From SAR324 cluster bacterium (GTDB lineage Bacteria; SAR324; NAC60-12): a stretch of DNA of 64,000 nt. The position numbers and the translations under genes were made by a program. Position 1 is the stretch's first letter, and every line of letters begins with the position of its first letter. The DNA lies in assembly GCA_015232315.1 (NCBI GenBank), contig JADFZZ010000010.1, positions 1 to 64,000 on the forward strand. Reading direction: 5' to 3'. This document shows positions 17,201 to 25,941 of the stretch, piece after piece. The notes below the pieces were generated by a model, which saw only the letters and a list, made by a program, of their open reading frames with translations, searched no databases and was not told the DNA's origin.

Positions 17201-18741
17201 GGCCCATCATTGAAAATGTGAAACTGGTCAGCACCCTGGAACAACGAATTCAGGACCGTACCCGGGATTTACAGAAGGCTCACCAGGAAATCAGTCATCT
17301 GAACGAAGTGACCCAGGCGGTGAATTCCTCGCTGATTCTGGAGGATGTTCTGAAATCTTTCATGGGCGTGATGCTCGAGATCTTTTTCTTTGACCAGTTG
17401 GGAGTGGTCTTTTTACAACCCGATGAACATCTGCATTTTGTCAGCTTTTCTATTGGTTTTACAGAAGAGCAATTGAAAGCCTTCATGGCTATCCGGATTC
17501 CGATCAAAACCAGTTTAAGTGTGTACGCCTCAACCGTGCTGCATAATGAACCGAGTTATTTTCCACAAATTGATGAAAGCATGCAAAAACTGTTGGTGGA
17601 GGATGACCGCATCCTGTTCGAAATCAGCCCGGTCAAAAGTATTTTGCTGTATCCTGTCGTAGTGCGAGGTAAGGTCATTGGTCTGCTTCATTTCGGCAAC
17701 ACGAAAGCGTATTATGATCTACAGGAAGCGGACATTGAAAAAATTCAGCGTTATGTGAGTCAGATCGCGTCTGCCATCAACAACGCCAGACTTTTTGAAG
17801 AGTTGAAAACCACACGGATCCAACTTGCTGAAAGCGAAAAAGTGGCCGCCATGACCAAGACCTTTGAGAAATTTGTGCCCAAGCCGTTTCTGCTGCGGAT
17901 TGCCCGTGAAGGACTCGAAAATATCGAACTCGGGAAAGGTCAAAGCGACAACATCACGATTCTATTTTCGGACATCCGCATGTTCACGGCCCTGTCTGAA
18001 AGCATGACGGCACAGGAATTGATGAACTTCCTCAATTCCTACCTGCAACGCATGAGTATCCCGATCCATGAGTTTGGCGGATTCATTGACAAGTTCATTG
18101 GCGATGCGATCATGGCGTTGTTTGATTTTCCCGACAGGAATGATTCGGAAGAAGCCGAATCCGCCGTCAAAGCGGCGATTGCCATGCAGAACGCGCTCAA
18201 ATTATACAACCAGCATCGAAGTTCGCATGGATATCGCGCCATCACGAATGGCATCGGGATCCATAGCGGTCAGGTCGTCATTGGAACTGTCGGTTCAGAA
18301 AGCCGGATGGATTCCACCGTGATTGGCGACAGCGTCAATCTGGCCTCCCGCATTGAAGGCCTGACCAAATTTTATGGAGCCGATATTCTGATCAGCTCCC
18401 AAACCCTGGAGCTGATCCGGGATAAAAGCTGGCTGAAACTCCGGGAACTGGACAAGGTAAAAGTTCAGGGCAAGAGCAAATCCGTGGGAATCTATGAAGT
18501 TCTCAATCATTATTCCACCGAAATTCAGGAACTCAAACGTGCGTCCGGCCAAATGATTCTCAAGGGATTGGTGTATAGAAATCTTCAGGACTGGAACACT
18601 GTGCAGAAGTGCTTTGAGCAGGCCTTGAAATGGTATCCTGAAGACAAAGCCGCTCATTTTCTTATGGAACAAACCCGTCAAATGCAAACCATGCAACTCC
18701 CTGAAGATTGGGATGGATCACTCATTCTGGAACAGAAGTGA
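14266..18741 (+). CDS. Giant adenylate cyclase with triplicated membrane sensor module and two GAF domains
   Basis: The N-terminal half of this 1491-residue protein holds three copies of a roughly 210-residue multi-helix module. They begin near residues 11, 277 and 538 with PYGIPP, PYAIPS and PYGIPP, and end near 221, 482 and 743 with YGVLRQD, YGMFRHD and YGLLRRY. Copies two and three share the most, including ISRxDHF and the EIYPxGNFxFIPI block before the end. The module recalls the N-terminal 7TM region of some histidine kinases. Two more helices, a GAF domain (about 815-985) and a second GAF (about 1010-1180) follow. The class III cyclase domain shows ITILFSDIRMFT (about 1235), FIDKFIGDAIMALF (about 1274, metal Asp and adenine Lys) and IGDSVNLASR (about 1352). 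A TPR-like tail closes the protein. cAMP synthesis is well supported; the ligands are unknown. Confidence 0.88.
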   Translation: MSTPLFHWDLFWPYGIPPLLTVISAFFLSTLTMRGARHSQEHQVFSLFCALQGVGYLLVTMDVLLVSPELSLTASRINALVYNFIIPAGIHLTHALLGIHTRKWLTRGGYLVILLLLPFTQGDLHILEKYRTFWGFVPRGGVVYLTFYSLALLALIYCGVMLLQGILRTPSGEQKLKIKLLFSGLFLSAFLSLVDGLVSMTHITWYPLGNLGFIPLGIMAYGVLRQDLVDTARTWLSQGYISKLLAMMVWVPLIMAVVFYFTATEGTFYPKVSERIFPYAIPSAISFMVCYFLASFSFLKGSRKIETLLFGTLCWLWGNMNLDITLISMVIHESVALTISRMDHFLLVLQPAVYAWFIFYLIRAPKVFVFGTTLIGLCLMPLTQTDLYFRGMFHFYWGFFGKKNVLFDVFSVLTTVSALYVIFTLITEIRHTENKKKKKSYEYFLAGGVVSALLSIGNIPAVYGLEIYPVGNFVFIPILIMAYGMFRHDIIEISDYAKQRATRRMAQMFLLMVYVSIGLAFWMAGAGHTPSQVLLHLVPYGIPPFLSLLTCLFFSFAAIRVGRLRTELVLFSLICIVWAFLNADIMLLGVVDTAEQALQISRLDHFFLVMGPALFLHLFMTVAGDVRKAWMYSFYLAGLVFMPLTRSDYYLNGMSRYYWGYYATKGILFDIFGALFLFAVFLGFYVLIKDWRQTTAPLKKQTLKYILLGLTATVILNLGNFPALYGYEIYPAGNFTFIPILLIGYGLLRRYFNSVSIFFRQILHYTLLLAVIGAMSFLISPSLLTMAGLALATGLFFRTINRWIEIMLNLVFQTDTQDWPKLLQQANNRLSISISVDSIRQALIPYFLKHLSCQKCWLFFEQDHALYFEGDSVVYAKHNDPAEFTYQLQDHVRFSAEHPVVQMLYELQDQVLAEQLDEWMRSRSLRLSPEDLFTRGVVLQPVFFHGALVGIIVLEEKLNEQLYSFEELRFIRHISSSLGPIIENVKLVSTLEQRIQDRTRDLQKAHQEISHLNEVTQAVNSSLILEDVLKSFMGVMLEIFFFDQLGVVFLQPDEHLHFVSFSIGFTEEQLKAFMAIRIPIKTSLSVYASTVLHNEPSYFPQIDESMQKLLVEDDRILFEISPVKSILLYPVVVRGKVIGLLHFGNTKAYYDLQEADIEKIQRYVSQIASAINNARLFEELKTTRIQLAESEKVAAMTKTFEKFVPKPFLLRIAREGLENIELGKGQSDNITILFSDIRMFTALSESMTAQELMNFLNSYLQRMSIPIHEFGGFIDKFIGDAIMALFDFPDRNDSEEAESAVKAAIAMQNALKLYNQHRSSHGYRAITNGIGIHSGQVVIGTVGSESRMDSTVIGDSVNLASRIEGLTKFYGADILISSQTLELIRDKSWLKLRELDKVKVQGKSKSVGIYEVLNHYSTEIQELKRASGQMILKGLVYRNLQDWNTVQKCFEQALKWYPEDKAAHFLMEQTRQMQTMQLPEDWDGSLILEQK

Positions 18742-18856
18742 TTCCCTGTTATCCAGCCCACAGCAGTTGACAGGTAAAAATAGCTCTATAAGGAGACAAG
18801 GGAGGAGTTTGCTCAAAAACCAGTGTCTCGCTAATAAAAACCATCAATTTTAGTAC

Positions 18857-18919
18857 TTGACACATAGTAGGTCGATATTTTGTTTAGGAATTGACTCTAT
18901 CCGGAATAGTCTGTTAATT
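18857..18919 (+). promoter_or_regulatory. Candidate promoter region upstream of the O-antigen operon
   Basis: In the AT-rich gap 18742-18986, TTGACT at 18891-18896 is followed after 17 bases by TTAATT (18914-18919). A second -35-like TTGACA lies at 18857-18862 without a convincing -10. Either could start transcription of the polysaccharide genes that begin at 18987. No JUMPstart/ops element was seen. Motif match only. Confidence 0.3.
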
Positions 18920-18986
18920 CTTTTTCCCTTTAATCATTGCCATTAACATAGATCGTTAAGATTTAATCTTTTCAGTGATTCCGTAT

Positions 18987-19868
18987 ATGAAAATCATTAT
19001 TGCTGGCGCAAACGGAATGCTAGCTCAAGATATCATCAAAATATTACACAGCTATCCTGAATTCAATGTCTATCCTCACAATGAATTTGAACTTGATATC
19101 ACTTCTGTTGAATCCATACACAATGCACTGAAGCGTATTGAACCGGATGTGTTGATTAATTGTGCGGCATATACCCAGGTTGATGTCGCCGAAAATGACG
19201 AAAAAAAGGCCTTTCTGATCAATGAAACCGGAGTTGAGTATCTTGCGAAAGAATGTTCAGAATTCCACTGTAAACTGATTCATTTTTCCACTGATTTTGT
19301 GTTTGATGGGACGGCCTCAACTCCATATAAAGAAAATGACATTGCCGGGCCACTAAGTGTTTATGGGAAATCAAAACTGGCTGGAGAAATAAAAATTCAG
19401 CAATTTGCAAATAGTTATTTGATTATCCGTACATCATGGTTGTACGGCGTGAATGGCAACAATTTTGTAAAAACAATGCTACGGTTAGCACGTGATAGGG
19501 ATCTCCTTAAAGTGGTGCATGACCAGACGGGTTGTCCAACCTGGAGTGCTGATCTGGCTGAAGCGACACTCGAATTGATCAAGGTGGATGCCACGGGGAT
19601 TGTACATTTTTCTAATTCAGGGCCCTGCACCTGGTATGATTTGGCCAGAAATACCATTGATATGGCTTATGAGTCTTCGATAATTTCTCGAGTCACAACC
19701 ATTCATGCCATTCCATCAAAAGAATATCCTACGCCGGCCAGGCGTCCTGCCTATTCGGTTTTGGATTGCAGTCAATACAAGCAATTAACAGGAAAAAATC
19801 CACCCTTCTGGAAAGACAGTTTGAAACAGATGCTTCTTGAATTCAAAAGTCACTCAAAAGTCTTTTGA
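18987..19868 (+). CDS. rfbD: dTDP-4-dehydrorhamnose reductase (RmlD-like)
   Basis: The protein is about 293 residues from ATG 18987; an in-frame GTG at 18975 would add four residues before the Rossmann strand. It starts MKIIIAGANGMLAQDI, an SDR nucleotide-binding motif. It continues with NCAAYTQVDVAE, FSTDFVFDG and the catalytic YGKSKLAGE (Tyr-x3-Lys), then TSWLYG, all typical of RmlD. RmlD makes dTDP-L-rhamnose for cell-surface glycans. RmlA, B and C are not in the window, so they must be elsewhere if the pathway is complete. It opens the + strand surface-polysaccharide operon, 24 bases before the ABC permease. Confidence 0.88.
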   Translation: MKIIIAGANGMLAQDIIKILHSYPEFNVYPHNEFELDITSVESIHNALKRIEPDVLINCAAYTQVDVAENDEKKAFLINETGVEYLAKECSEFHCKLIHFSTDFVFDGTASTPYKENDIAGPLSVYGKSKLAGEIKIQQFANSYLIIRTSWLYGVNGNNFVKTMLRLARDRDLLKVVHDQTGCPTWSADLAEATLELIKVDATGIVHFSNSGPCTWYDLARNTIDMAYESSIISRVTTIHAIPSKEYPTPARRPAYSVLDCSQYKQLTGKNPPFWKDSLKQMLLEFKSHSKVF

Positions 19869-19892
19869 AATATTTAGCCTTAGGTTGGTGAT

Positions 19893-20684
19893 ATGTTCGA
19901 ACTGATCAAAAATATTATGAGATCTCGTTCACTCATAGTGGTTATGGGGGTTCGTGAGATCAAAATGAGATATACTCAATCCGCTTTAGGGGTGGTTTGG
20001 GCATTTCTGCATCCAGCAGTCATGACTTTTTTATATTGGTTTGTATTTTCATTTGGACTCAAACTGCAACCCGCAGGAAATGCGCCCTTTTTGATATGGT
20101 TTTTTTGCGGTTTTATTCCATGGATTTCTTTCAGTGAGATGATCACCATGATCACTCCGTCCGTGGTCAATCATCCAGCCTTGATCAAACGCACACTGTT
20201 CCCCAGTGAGATTTTTCCGGTAATATATGCCCTTGTTTCCGGATTTGGACACATCATCATGATGGTTATTCTTCTGCTTTTACTTTTGCTCAGCCATATC
20301 CCAGTCACATGGTATGCCCTCCAGTTTTTTTATTACAGTGCCGGATTAATCCTGTTGACCATTGGTTTGGGATGGCTGTTTTCGTCACTCAATGTTCTGT
20401 CTCGTGATATAGGCCAACTCGTGGCAATTCTGCTTCAGGTATGGTTCTGGGCAACACCGATTATTTATGGACCTGAATTGGTTCCGCATTTTCTGCATTG
20501 GGTCCTGCAAATCAATCCTCTGTATTATGTGGTGCATGGCTATCGAAATACTTTCGTCTATTTCCAACCATTTTGGAATGATGGGGTCACTGCGATTATT
20601 TTCTGGGGGGAGGTTTTGACAATTTTAATTTTGGGTGGATTTGTGTTTAAGCGCTTTAAACCTGAATTTGCGGATATTCTTTAG
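19893..20684 (+). CDS. wzm: Polysaccharide ABC exporter permease (Wzm-like)
   Basis: This 263-residue ABC-2 permease has about six membrane helices. An amphipathic start (REIKMRYTQSALGVVWAFLHP) is the signature of Wzm/KpsM/TagG permeases. IPWISFSEM, FPSEIFPVIY and INPLYYVVHGYR are further family marks. It would form the membrane channel that moves lipid-linked polysaccharide across the inner membrane, together with the ATPase encoded 6 bases downstream. Confidence 0.92.
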   Translation: MFELIKNIMRSRSLIVVMGVREIKMRYTQSALGVVWAFLHPAVMTFLYWFVFSFGLKLQPAGNAPFLIWFFCGFIPWISFSEMITMITPSVVNHPALIKRTLFPSEIFPVIYALVSGFGHIIMMVILLLLLLLSHIPVTWYALQFFYYSAGLILLTIGLGWLFSSLNVLSRDIGQLVAILLQVWFWATPIIYGPELVPHFLHWVLQINPLYYVVHGYRNTFVYFQPFWNDGVTAIIFWGEVLTILILGGFVFKRFKPEFADIL

Positions 20685-20690
20685 AGGCTT

Positions 20691-22061
20691 ATGGCAAACA
20701 GTAACGCAGTCGTTGTGGAGAGCCTAAGTAAAAAATACAAACTTTATCCTTCCCCTCAGGCAAGGCTCAAGGAGTTTCTTCATCCATTTCATAAACGATA
20801 CCATAAGGAATTCTGGGCATTGAATGATGTTTCATTTCAGGTTCCTCAAGGGCATACTTTTGGCGTAATCGGACGAAATGGTTCAGGAAAATCTACTTTG
20901 TTGCAATTGATCACAGGCGTGATTCAACCAACGAATGGAATGATTGTCAGTCATGGAAAAATCTCGGCATTACTTGAATTAGGATCAGGTTTTAATCCTG
21001 AGTTTTCCGGACGGGAAAATGTGATGGTTCAGGCCAGTGTGATGGGTCTCACAACTGAAGAAATCAAGTCACAGATGGCAGAAATCGAGGCCTTTGCAGA
21101 CTTGGGTGGGTTTATTGATCAACCTGTCAAAACCTATTCTTCAGGAATGTATGTGCGCCTGGCTTTTTCCACCGCAATTCATGTCAATCCTGATATTTTA
21201 ATTGTAGATGAGGCGTTGGCGGTTGGAGATGCCAAGTTTCAGTCCAAATGTTTCCGTAAGTTTGAACAGTTTCGCAAGGATGGAAAAACCATTATTCTGG
21301 TAACCCATGATCCCAATGCGATAGTGCGATATTGTGATACCGCACTCCTGTTGGACAATGGATCTCTGGTCGAAATGGGAACTCCCAAAACGATTGTCAA
21401 TCACTACATGGAATTGCTCAATACCGGTTCTCTTTCTTCGAAAAAAAATGACAAGAAAGACGAAAAACCGGAAGAAGTCGCACATGCGGGCTATCAGTTA
21501 CCTGACGCAACACGCCTCAACACCCCTCTTGGAGAATTTCTTAAGGAGTTTCATACAGAGGATCGATGTCCGTTACGCAACTCCTATAATCCCAATGAAC
21601 ACAGATATGGAACTCGGCAAGCGGAAATCATTGATTACATGATTGTGAATAAGGAGGAGTATGATCCTGCAGGAATCCGCTCACACGATGAAATCGAAAT
21701 ATATCTTAAAATCAAATTCAATGAGGATGTGGAATTTCCAATTTATGGTGTCACTCTGAAAACATTGGATGGTATTGAAGTCTATGGCAACAACTCATGG
21801 TTTTCAGAGTCAATTGTTCATCCTCATTCTGCAGGTAGCTTGGTTTTGGTACAGATGCGGTTGAACATGATTGTTGCCGGTGGTGATTATTTTTTAAATC
21901 TTGGGGTTGCCTGCAAACCACCTATTGGCGATTCAATTGCCTTGGATCGACGTTATGATCTGGTGCATCTTAAAGTTCTGCAAGAAAGTCGAAGTCTGGG
22001 GTTTGTCGATCTGGACGCAACGATCACTGAATACAAAACACTGTCAACGGTTGTTTCCTGA
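20691..22061 (+). CDS. wzt: Polysaccharide ABC exporter ATPase with C-terminal glycan-binding domain (Wzt-like)
   Basis: This 456-residue protein has an ATPase domain (about 5-250) with Walker A GRNGSGKST (about 60), signature YSSGMYVRLAFS (about 148), Walker B ILIVDEALAVGD (about 169) and the switch His in VTHD. The C-terminal part (about 300-450) matches the Wzt_C beta-sandwich, which recognises the terminal modification of a finished O-antigen chain (here GTRQAEI to the end). Presence of this domain suggests export coupled to chain capping, often methylation. A methyltransferase-containing protein is encoded immediately downstream. Confidence 0.93.
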   Translation: MANSNAVVVESLSKKYKLYPSPQARLKEFLHPFHKRYHKEFWALNDVSFQVPQGHTFGVIGRNGSGKSTLLQLITGVIQPTNGMIVSHGKISALLELGSGFNPEFSGRENVMVQASVMGLTTEEIKSQMAEIEAFADLGGFIDQPVKTYSSGMYVRLAFSTAIHVNPDILIVDEALAVGDAKFQSKCFRKFEQFRKDGKTIILVTHDPNAIVRYCDTALLLDNGSLVEMGTPKTIVNHYMELLNTGSLSSKKNDKKDEKPEEVAHAGYQLPDATRLNTPLGEFLKEFHTEDRCPLRNSYNPNEHRYGTRQAEIIDYMIVNKEEYDPAGIRSHDEIEIYLKIKFNEDVEFPIYGVTLKTLDGIEVYGNNSWFSESIVHPHSAGSLVLVQMRLNMIVAGGDYFLNLGVACKPPIGDSIALDRRYDLVHLKVLQESRSLGFVDLDATITEYKTLSTVVS

Positions 22062-22087
22062 ACAAACCCGGTTTATCCAGCCTAACC

Positions 22088-22096
22088 TGCTATAAT
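22088..22096 (+). promoter_or_regulatory. Candidate extended -10 promoter
   Basis: TGCTATAAT at 22088-22096 is a perfect extended -10 element, 20 bases before the ATG of the 1274-residue glycosyltransferase gene. No good -35 is seen, which is common with extended -10 promoters. It could give internal transcription within the polysaccharide operon. Confidence 0.35.
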
Positions 22097-22116
22097 ATCT
22101 CTATGGATGAAAACTC

Positions 22117-25100
22117 ATGAAATTCCCTGAAAATTTTGAGAAATTTCCGGAAATTCCCCTGTGGAGTTCCTCGCTTCACGCTCAATCAAGCAACTTTCAA
22201 TACTCAGATGGAGACGATGCTGAAAATTACATGTTGCAGGCTGTCAGGGATGCCAGGGATTTAGGACCGCATTCGATCGAACTCCAGCAAAAAATAAAAG
22301 ATTGGTCCTCAGAATATCATTTTTCATTCAAACGTAGCAATTTGCTGAGACCCTTTAACCTGTCAAGGGAAGATACCGTCCTTGAATTGGGTTGCGGATG
22401 TGGTGCAATCACACGCTATTTGGGGGAAACCTGTGGCGAAGTGGTTGCTGTTGAAGGCAGTTTGAGACGTGCAGAGATCGCCGCACAACGATGCCGGAAC
22501 TTGAATAATGTAACGGTTATTCAATGTAATTTTCAGGAACTGGAGTTAAACCGGACTTTTGATGTAGTCACCCTGATTGGTGTACTCGAATACAGTGGAA
22601 TGTTTCTGAATGGTGAGAACCCTTACCTTCAATGTCTGGAAATGGCCGGCCGATATCTATCGCCTGAAGGGATTCTGGTGATCGCCATAGAAAACAAACT
22701 GGGATTGAAATATCTGGCTGGTTGCTCGGAGGAACACACATCAAAACGATATCGTGGAATTGAGGGGTACTCTACAGATTCAAAAGTCTCGACGTTTGGT
22801 AAGGACGAACTTCATCGTTTGTTAAGAAAATCCGGTTTGATAGAACATGAATTATTCATTCCTTTTCCAGATTATAAATTGCCTGACGGAATGATGGCGT
22901 TTTCCAGAATTAAACCCCAACCTGAAGCTCCATTTTTATATCAATGGTTTTCTTATGAACGGTCACGTGATTATTCACTGATTCAACAACCTGGCTTTAA
23001 TGAATTTCTGGTGGCTCGGGAATTTGAAGCGAACGGTCTGTTAGAAGAAATCGCCAATTCTTTCGTGGTGATTGCTGGAAAAAATCCGGAAGCACTGAAA
23101 AGAATCACCGAGGCATCATGGTGGATAAACAAATATAATGTGTCCCGAGCAAAACCATACATGACTTCGTTAAGCATGGAACCACAGTCTGATCGTCTGG
23201 TGATCAAAAAACAACCAATTTATCCTGAAATACGGCAAACCTTTACGTTTCCGGACGGGTTGAATCATGATGCTGAAGAAATAGCTGATTTTATACCTGG
23301 AACACCTTTAATTGAAAAACTGCTGAGAGATTTTGCTTCAGGAACCTATTCGCTAATAACTTTTTTGCGAGACTGGCTTGAGTTTCTAAATGCGGAATCC
23401 AGAAGATTGAATTGTGCTGAGGGCGAACTGCCAGGAAACTATATTGATTGTGTTCCCTGGAACATCATGGAACAACCGGATGGAACCCAAGTCTATTTTG
23501 ACCGTGAGTGGAAATATGGGGAAACTCTTTCTGTCAAATTCATATTCACACGGGGACTTATTTTTATTTATCATTGGTTCCATCGCAAAATATATCAGGA
23601 ATTGTTTCCACAACTGAATACATATTCTTTCCATCATTTTTATCATTATTGTTTCAATGAGCTTTCGCTTGGGACCTCTGAGGAAGAGTTTGAGTCTCTT
23701 ATGAAACTGGAATGGACTTTTCAGAAGATGGTGAATCCTGAAGTATTGGTTACCCTTGTTAGTTTTATTCAACAATTCAAACAGGAGCAATGGAATCGCT
23801 ATGGTAATCTGGATTATTACCTAGAACATGCGAAAGAAAACATCCAACAACTGAATACTCAAATAGAACAGTTGAATACTCAAATAGAACATTTGCATAC
23901 TCAAATGGATAAATCCAATGCCAGATTGCTGGAATACCATTATCTTGTCAAACGCATGGAAGCAACACTCGCATGGAGAACGCATGTACTATTGCGAACA
24001 ATGATCAAACAAGTCCCAAGACAAACACTACAATTCCTGAAAAAGAAAACGCCTTTAGCCAGACATTTGGTTCAGCAACATGGATGGAAATATTTTATTG
24101 TGTATTCGATCAAATGGTTTGCCAGGAAAATACATATAAAAACACGCTCTAAATGGAGGACATTGCAGTGGAAAACTCATTACCGTCTGAGTCACATTGA
24201 TTTTTTGCATTCCTATCTTCCCCAGTTATTACCCTACAGTCCTGATCCTGCCTATTATTCCTGGCTAATTCATAATTATCCCCAGAATAATAAATTGAAG
24301 GATATGCAGGAAACAATGAAAAATTGGCAATATCATCCATTGATCAGCATTATTGTTCCAACCTACAATTCTCCAGAAAAATTTTTAAGAGAAATGATAC
24401 AGTCTGTACGGAGTCAGCTTTATTCCAATTGGGAACTATGCATTGCCGATGATGCGTCGCCTAATGCGCATATTCGAACAATTCTTGAGGACTATCGTAA
24501 ACAGGATTCACGAATCAAGATCTGTTATCGTGAACAAAATGGTCATATTTGCCATGCCTCAAATTCAGCTCTCGAATTGGCAACAGGGGAATACATAGCC
24601 CTGCTGGATCATGATGATTTGTTAACGCCTCACGCCTTGTATAAAGTTGTCGAATTGCTGAACAAGCACTCTGACGTGGATATGATTTACAGTGATGAGG
24701 ACAAGGTGGACGAATCAGGCTATTTGAAAGATCCCTATTTCAAGGCAGATTGGAGTCCTGATACATTTTTGAGCAGGATGTATACCTGCCATCTTGGGGT
24801 TTACAGACGTTCCCTCATTGATAAAATTGGTGGATTCCGTCCGGGGTTTGAAGGTGCTCAGGACTATGATCTGGTACTTCGGTTAACGGAACAAACCAAC
24901 CAGATTTTTCATATTCCAGATATTTTATATCATTGGAGAATTCACAGTGGTTCCACGGCAATGGGGGGGCAGCAAATTAAACCATATGCCTATGTCGCCG
25001 CTGAAAAAGCGTTGAAAGAAGCATTGGAACGACGTGGCGAACCTGGAACAGTCAAAGGTGTTGAACAATTACTTGGAAGTTATGAAGTCCGTTATCAGAT

Positions 25101-25941
25101 CCAACAGAATGATTTGGTGAGCATCATTATTCCGACACGAGATTTGTCTTCAATTCTTGAACGATGTTTGCGTTCTATCGTTGAAAAAACACTGTATCCA
25201 AATTATGAAATCATTCTCCTGGATAATGGTAGCCGCGAACAGGAAACACTGGATTTATTTGATCGCTGGAAAATAAATTATCCTACGCAATTTCATGTTG
25301 TCCGCCATGATGTGCCCTTCAATTATTCCATCATCAATAATCACGCTGTTCGGCATAGTAAGGGCAAATATCTTTTGTTTTTGAATAATGACACAGAAGT
25401 GATTACTCCCGACTGGATTTCTGCAATGCTTGAACAGGCACAGCGTCCCTCCATTGGGGCGGTGGGCGCAATGTTGCTTTATCCTGACGATACCATTCAA
25501 CACGGAGGCGTCGTGCTGGGACTTGGTGGTGCCGCGGCCCATAGTCATCGATGTTTCCCCTCAACCAGTCCCGGATATGTGGGGCACCTCTGGTGTGTGA
25601 CCAATTATTCAGCGGTGACTGCGGCTTGTTTGATGTGCCGCAGGGATGTTTTTGAGGAAATTGGTGGTTTTGAAGAAACACTGGCAGGAAACTATAATGA
25701 TGTGGATTTATGTCTGAAAATGGTGGCCAAGGGATATCGAAATGTTTATTTACCGCATGTAAAATTGTACCATCACGAATCAAAAAGCCGGGGCAAAGAC
25801 ACGACTCCAGAAAAACAGGCAAGGTTCCTTCAGGAATTTGATTATTTACGCAATAAATGGCCCGAATTCATTGAGCACGATCCGTGCTACAATCCACACC
25901 TCACCCGAAATCATGAAGATTATAGTATTCGCACTCAATGA
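22117..25941 (+). CDS. Methyltransferase fused to two GT2 glycosyltransferases
   Basis: This 1274-residue cytoplasmic protein combines three catalytic units. A class I SAM methyltransferase has motif I VLELGCGCGAITRYLG (about 87), with motif II-like VVAVEGS. A middle region of unknown function is followed by a short heptad coil (about 570-605, near-repeats of QLNTQIE). GT2 domain one begins near 742 (ISIIVPTYNSPEK) with the metal motif LLDHDD (about 831) and acceptor region GAQDYDLVLRL. GT2 domain two begins near 1000 (VSIIIPTRDLS) with FLNNDTEV (about 1089). Such fusions assemble and cap surface glycans, and the methyl group may be the terminal mark read by Wzt. Its stop overlaps the next start by four bases. 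Confidence 0.88.
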   Translation: MKFPENFEKFPEIPLWSSSLHAQSSNFQYSDGDDAENYMLQAVRDARDLGPHSIELQQKIKDWSSEYHFSFKRSNLLRPFNLSREDTVLELGCGCGAITRYLGETCGEVVAVEGSLRRAEIAAQRCRNLNNVTVIQCNFQELELNRTFDVVTLIGVLEYSGMFLNGENPYLQCLEMAGRYLSPEGILVIAIENKLGLKYLAGCSEEHTSKRYRGIEGYSTDSKVSTFGKDELHRLLRKSGLIEHELFIPFPDYKLPDGMMAFSRIKPQPEAPFLYQWFSYERSRDYSLIQQPGFNEFLVAREFEANGLLEEIANSFVVIAGKNPEALKRITEASWWINKYNVSRAKPYMTSLSMEPQSDRLVIKKQPIYPEIRQTFTFPDGLNHDAEEIADFIPGTPLIEKLLRDFASGTYSLITFLRDWLEFLNAESRRLNCAEGELPGNYIDCVPWNIMEQPDGTQVYFDREWKYGETLSVKFIFTRGLIFIYHWFHRKIYQELFPQLNTYSFHHFYHYCFNELSLGTSEEEFESLMKLEWTFQKMVNPEVLVTLVSFIQQFKQEQWNRYGNLDYYLEHAKENIQQLNTQIEQLNTQIEHLHTQMDKSNARLLEYHYLVKRMEATLAWRTHVLLRTMIKQVPRQTLQFLKKKTPLARHLVQQHGWKYFIVYSIKWFARKIHIKTRSKWRTLQWKTHYRLSHIDFLHSYLPQLLPYSPDPAYYSWLIHNYPQNNKLKDMQETMKNWQYHPLISIIVPTYNSPEKFLREMIQSVRSQLYSNWELCIADDASPNAHIRTILEDYRKQDSRIKICYREQNGHICHASNSALELATGEYIALLDHDDLLTPHALYKVVELLNKHSDVDMIYSDEDKVDESGYLKDPYFKADWSPDTFLSRMYTCHLGVYRRSLIDKIGGFRPGFEGAQDYDLVLRLTEQTNQIFHIPDILYHWRIHSGSTAMGGQQIKPYAYVAAEKALKEALERRGEPGTVKGVEQLLGSYEVRYQIQQNDLVSIIIPTRDLSSILERCLRSIVEKTLYPNYEIILLDNGSREQETLDLFDRWKINYPTQFHVVRHDVPFNYSIINNHAVRHSKGKYLLFLNNDTEVITPDWISAMLEQAQRPSIGAVGAMLLYPDDTIQHGGVVLGLGGAAAHSHRCFPSTSPGYVGHLWCVTNYSAVTAACLMCRRDVFEEIGGFEETLAGNYNDVDLCLKMVAKGYRNVYLPHVKLYHHESKSRGKDTTPEKQARFLQEFDYLRNKWPEFIEHDPCYNPHLTRNHEDYSIRTQ

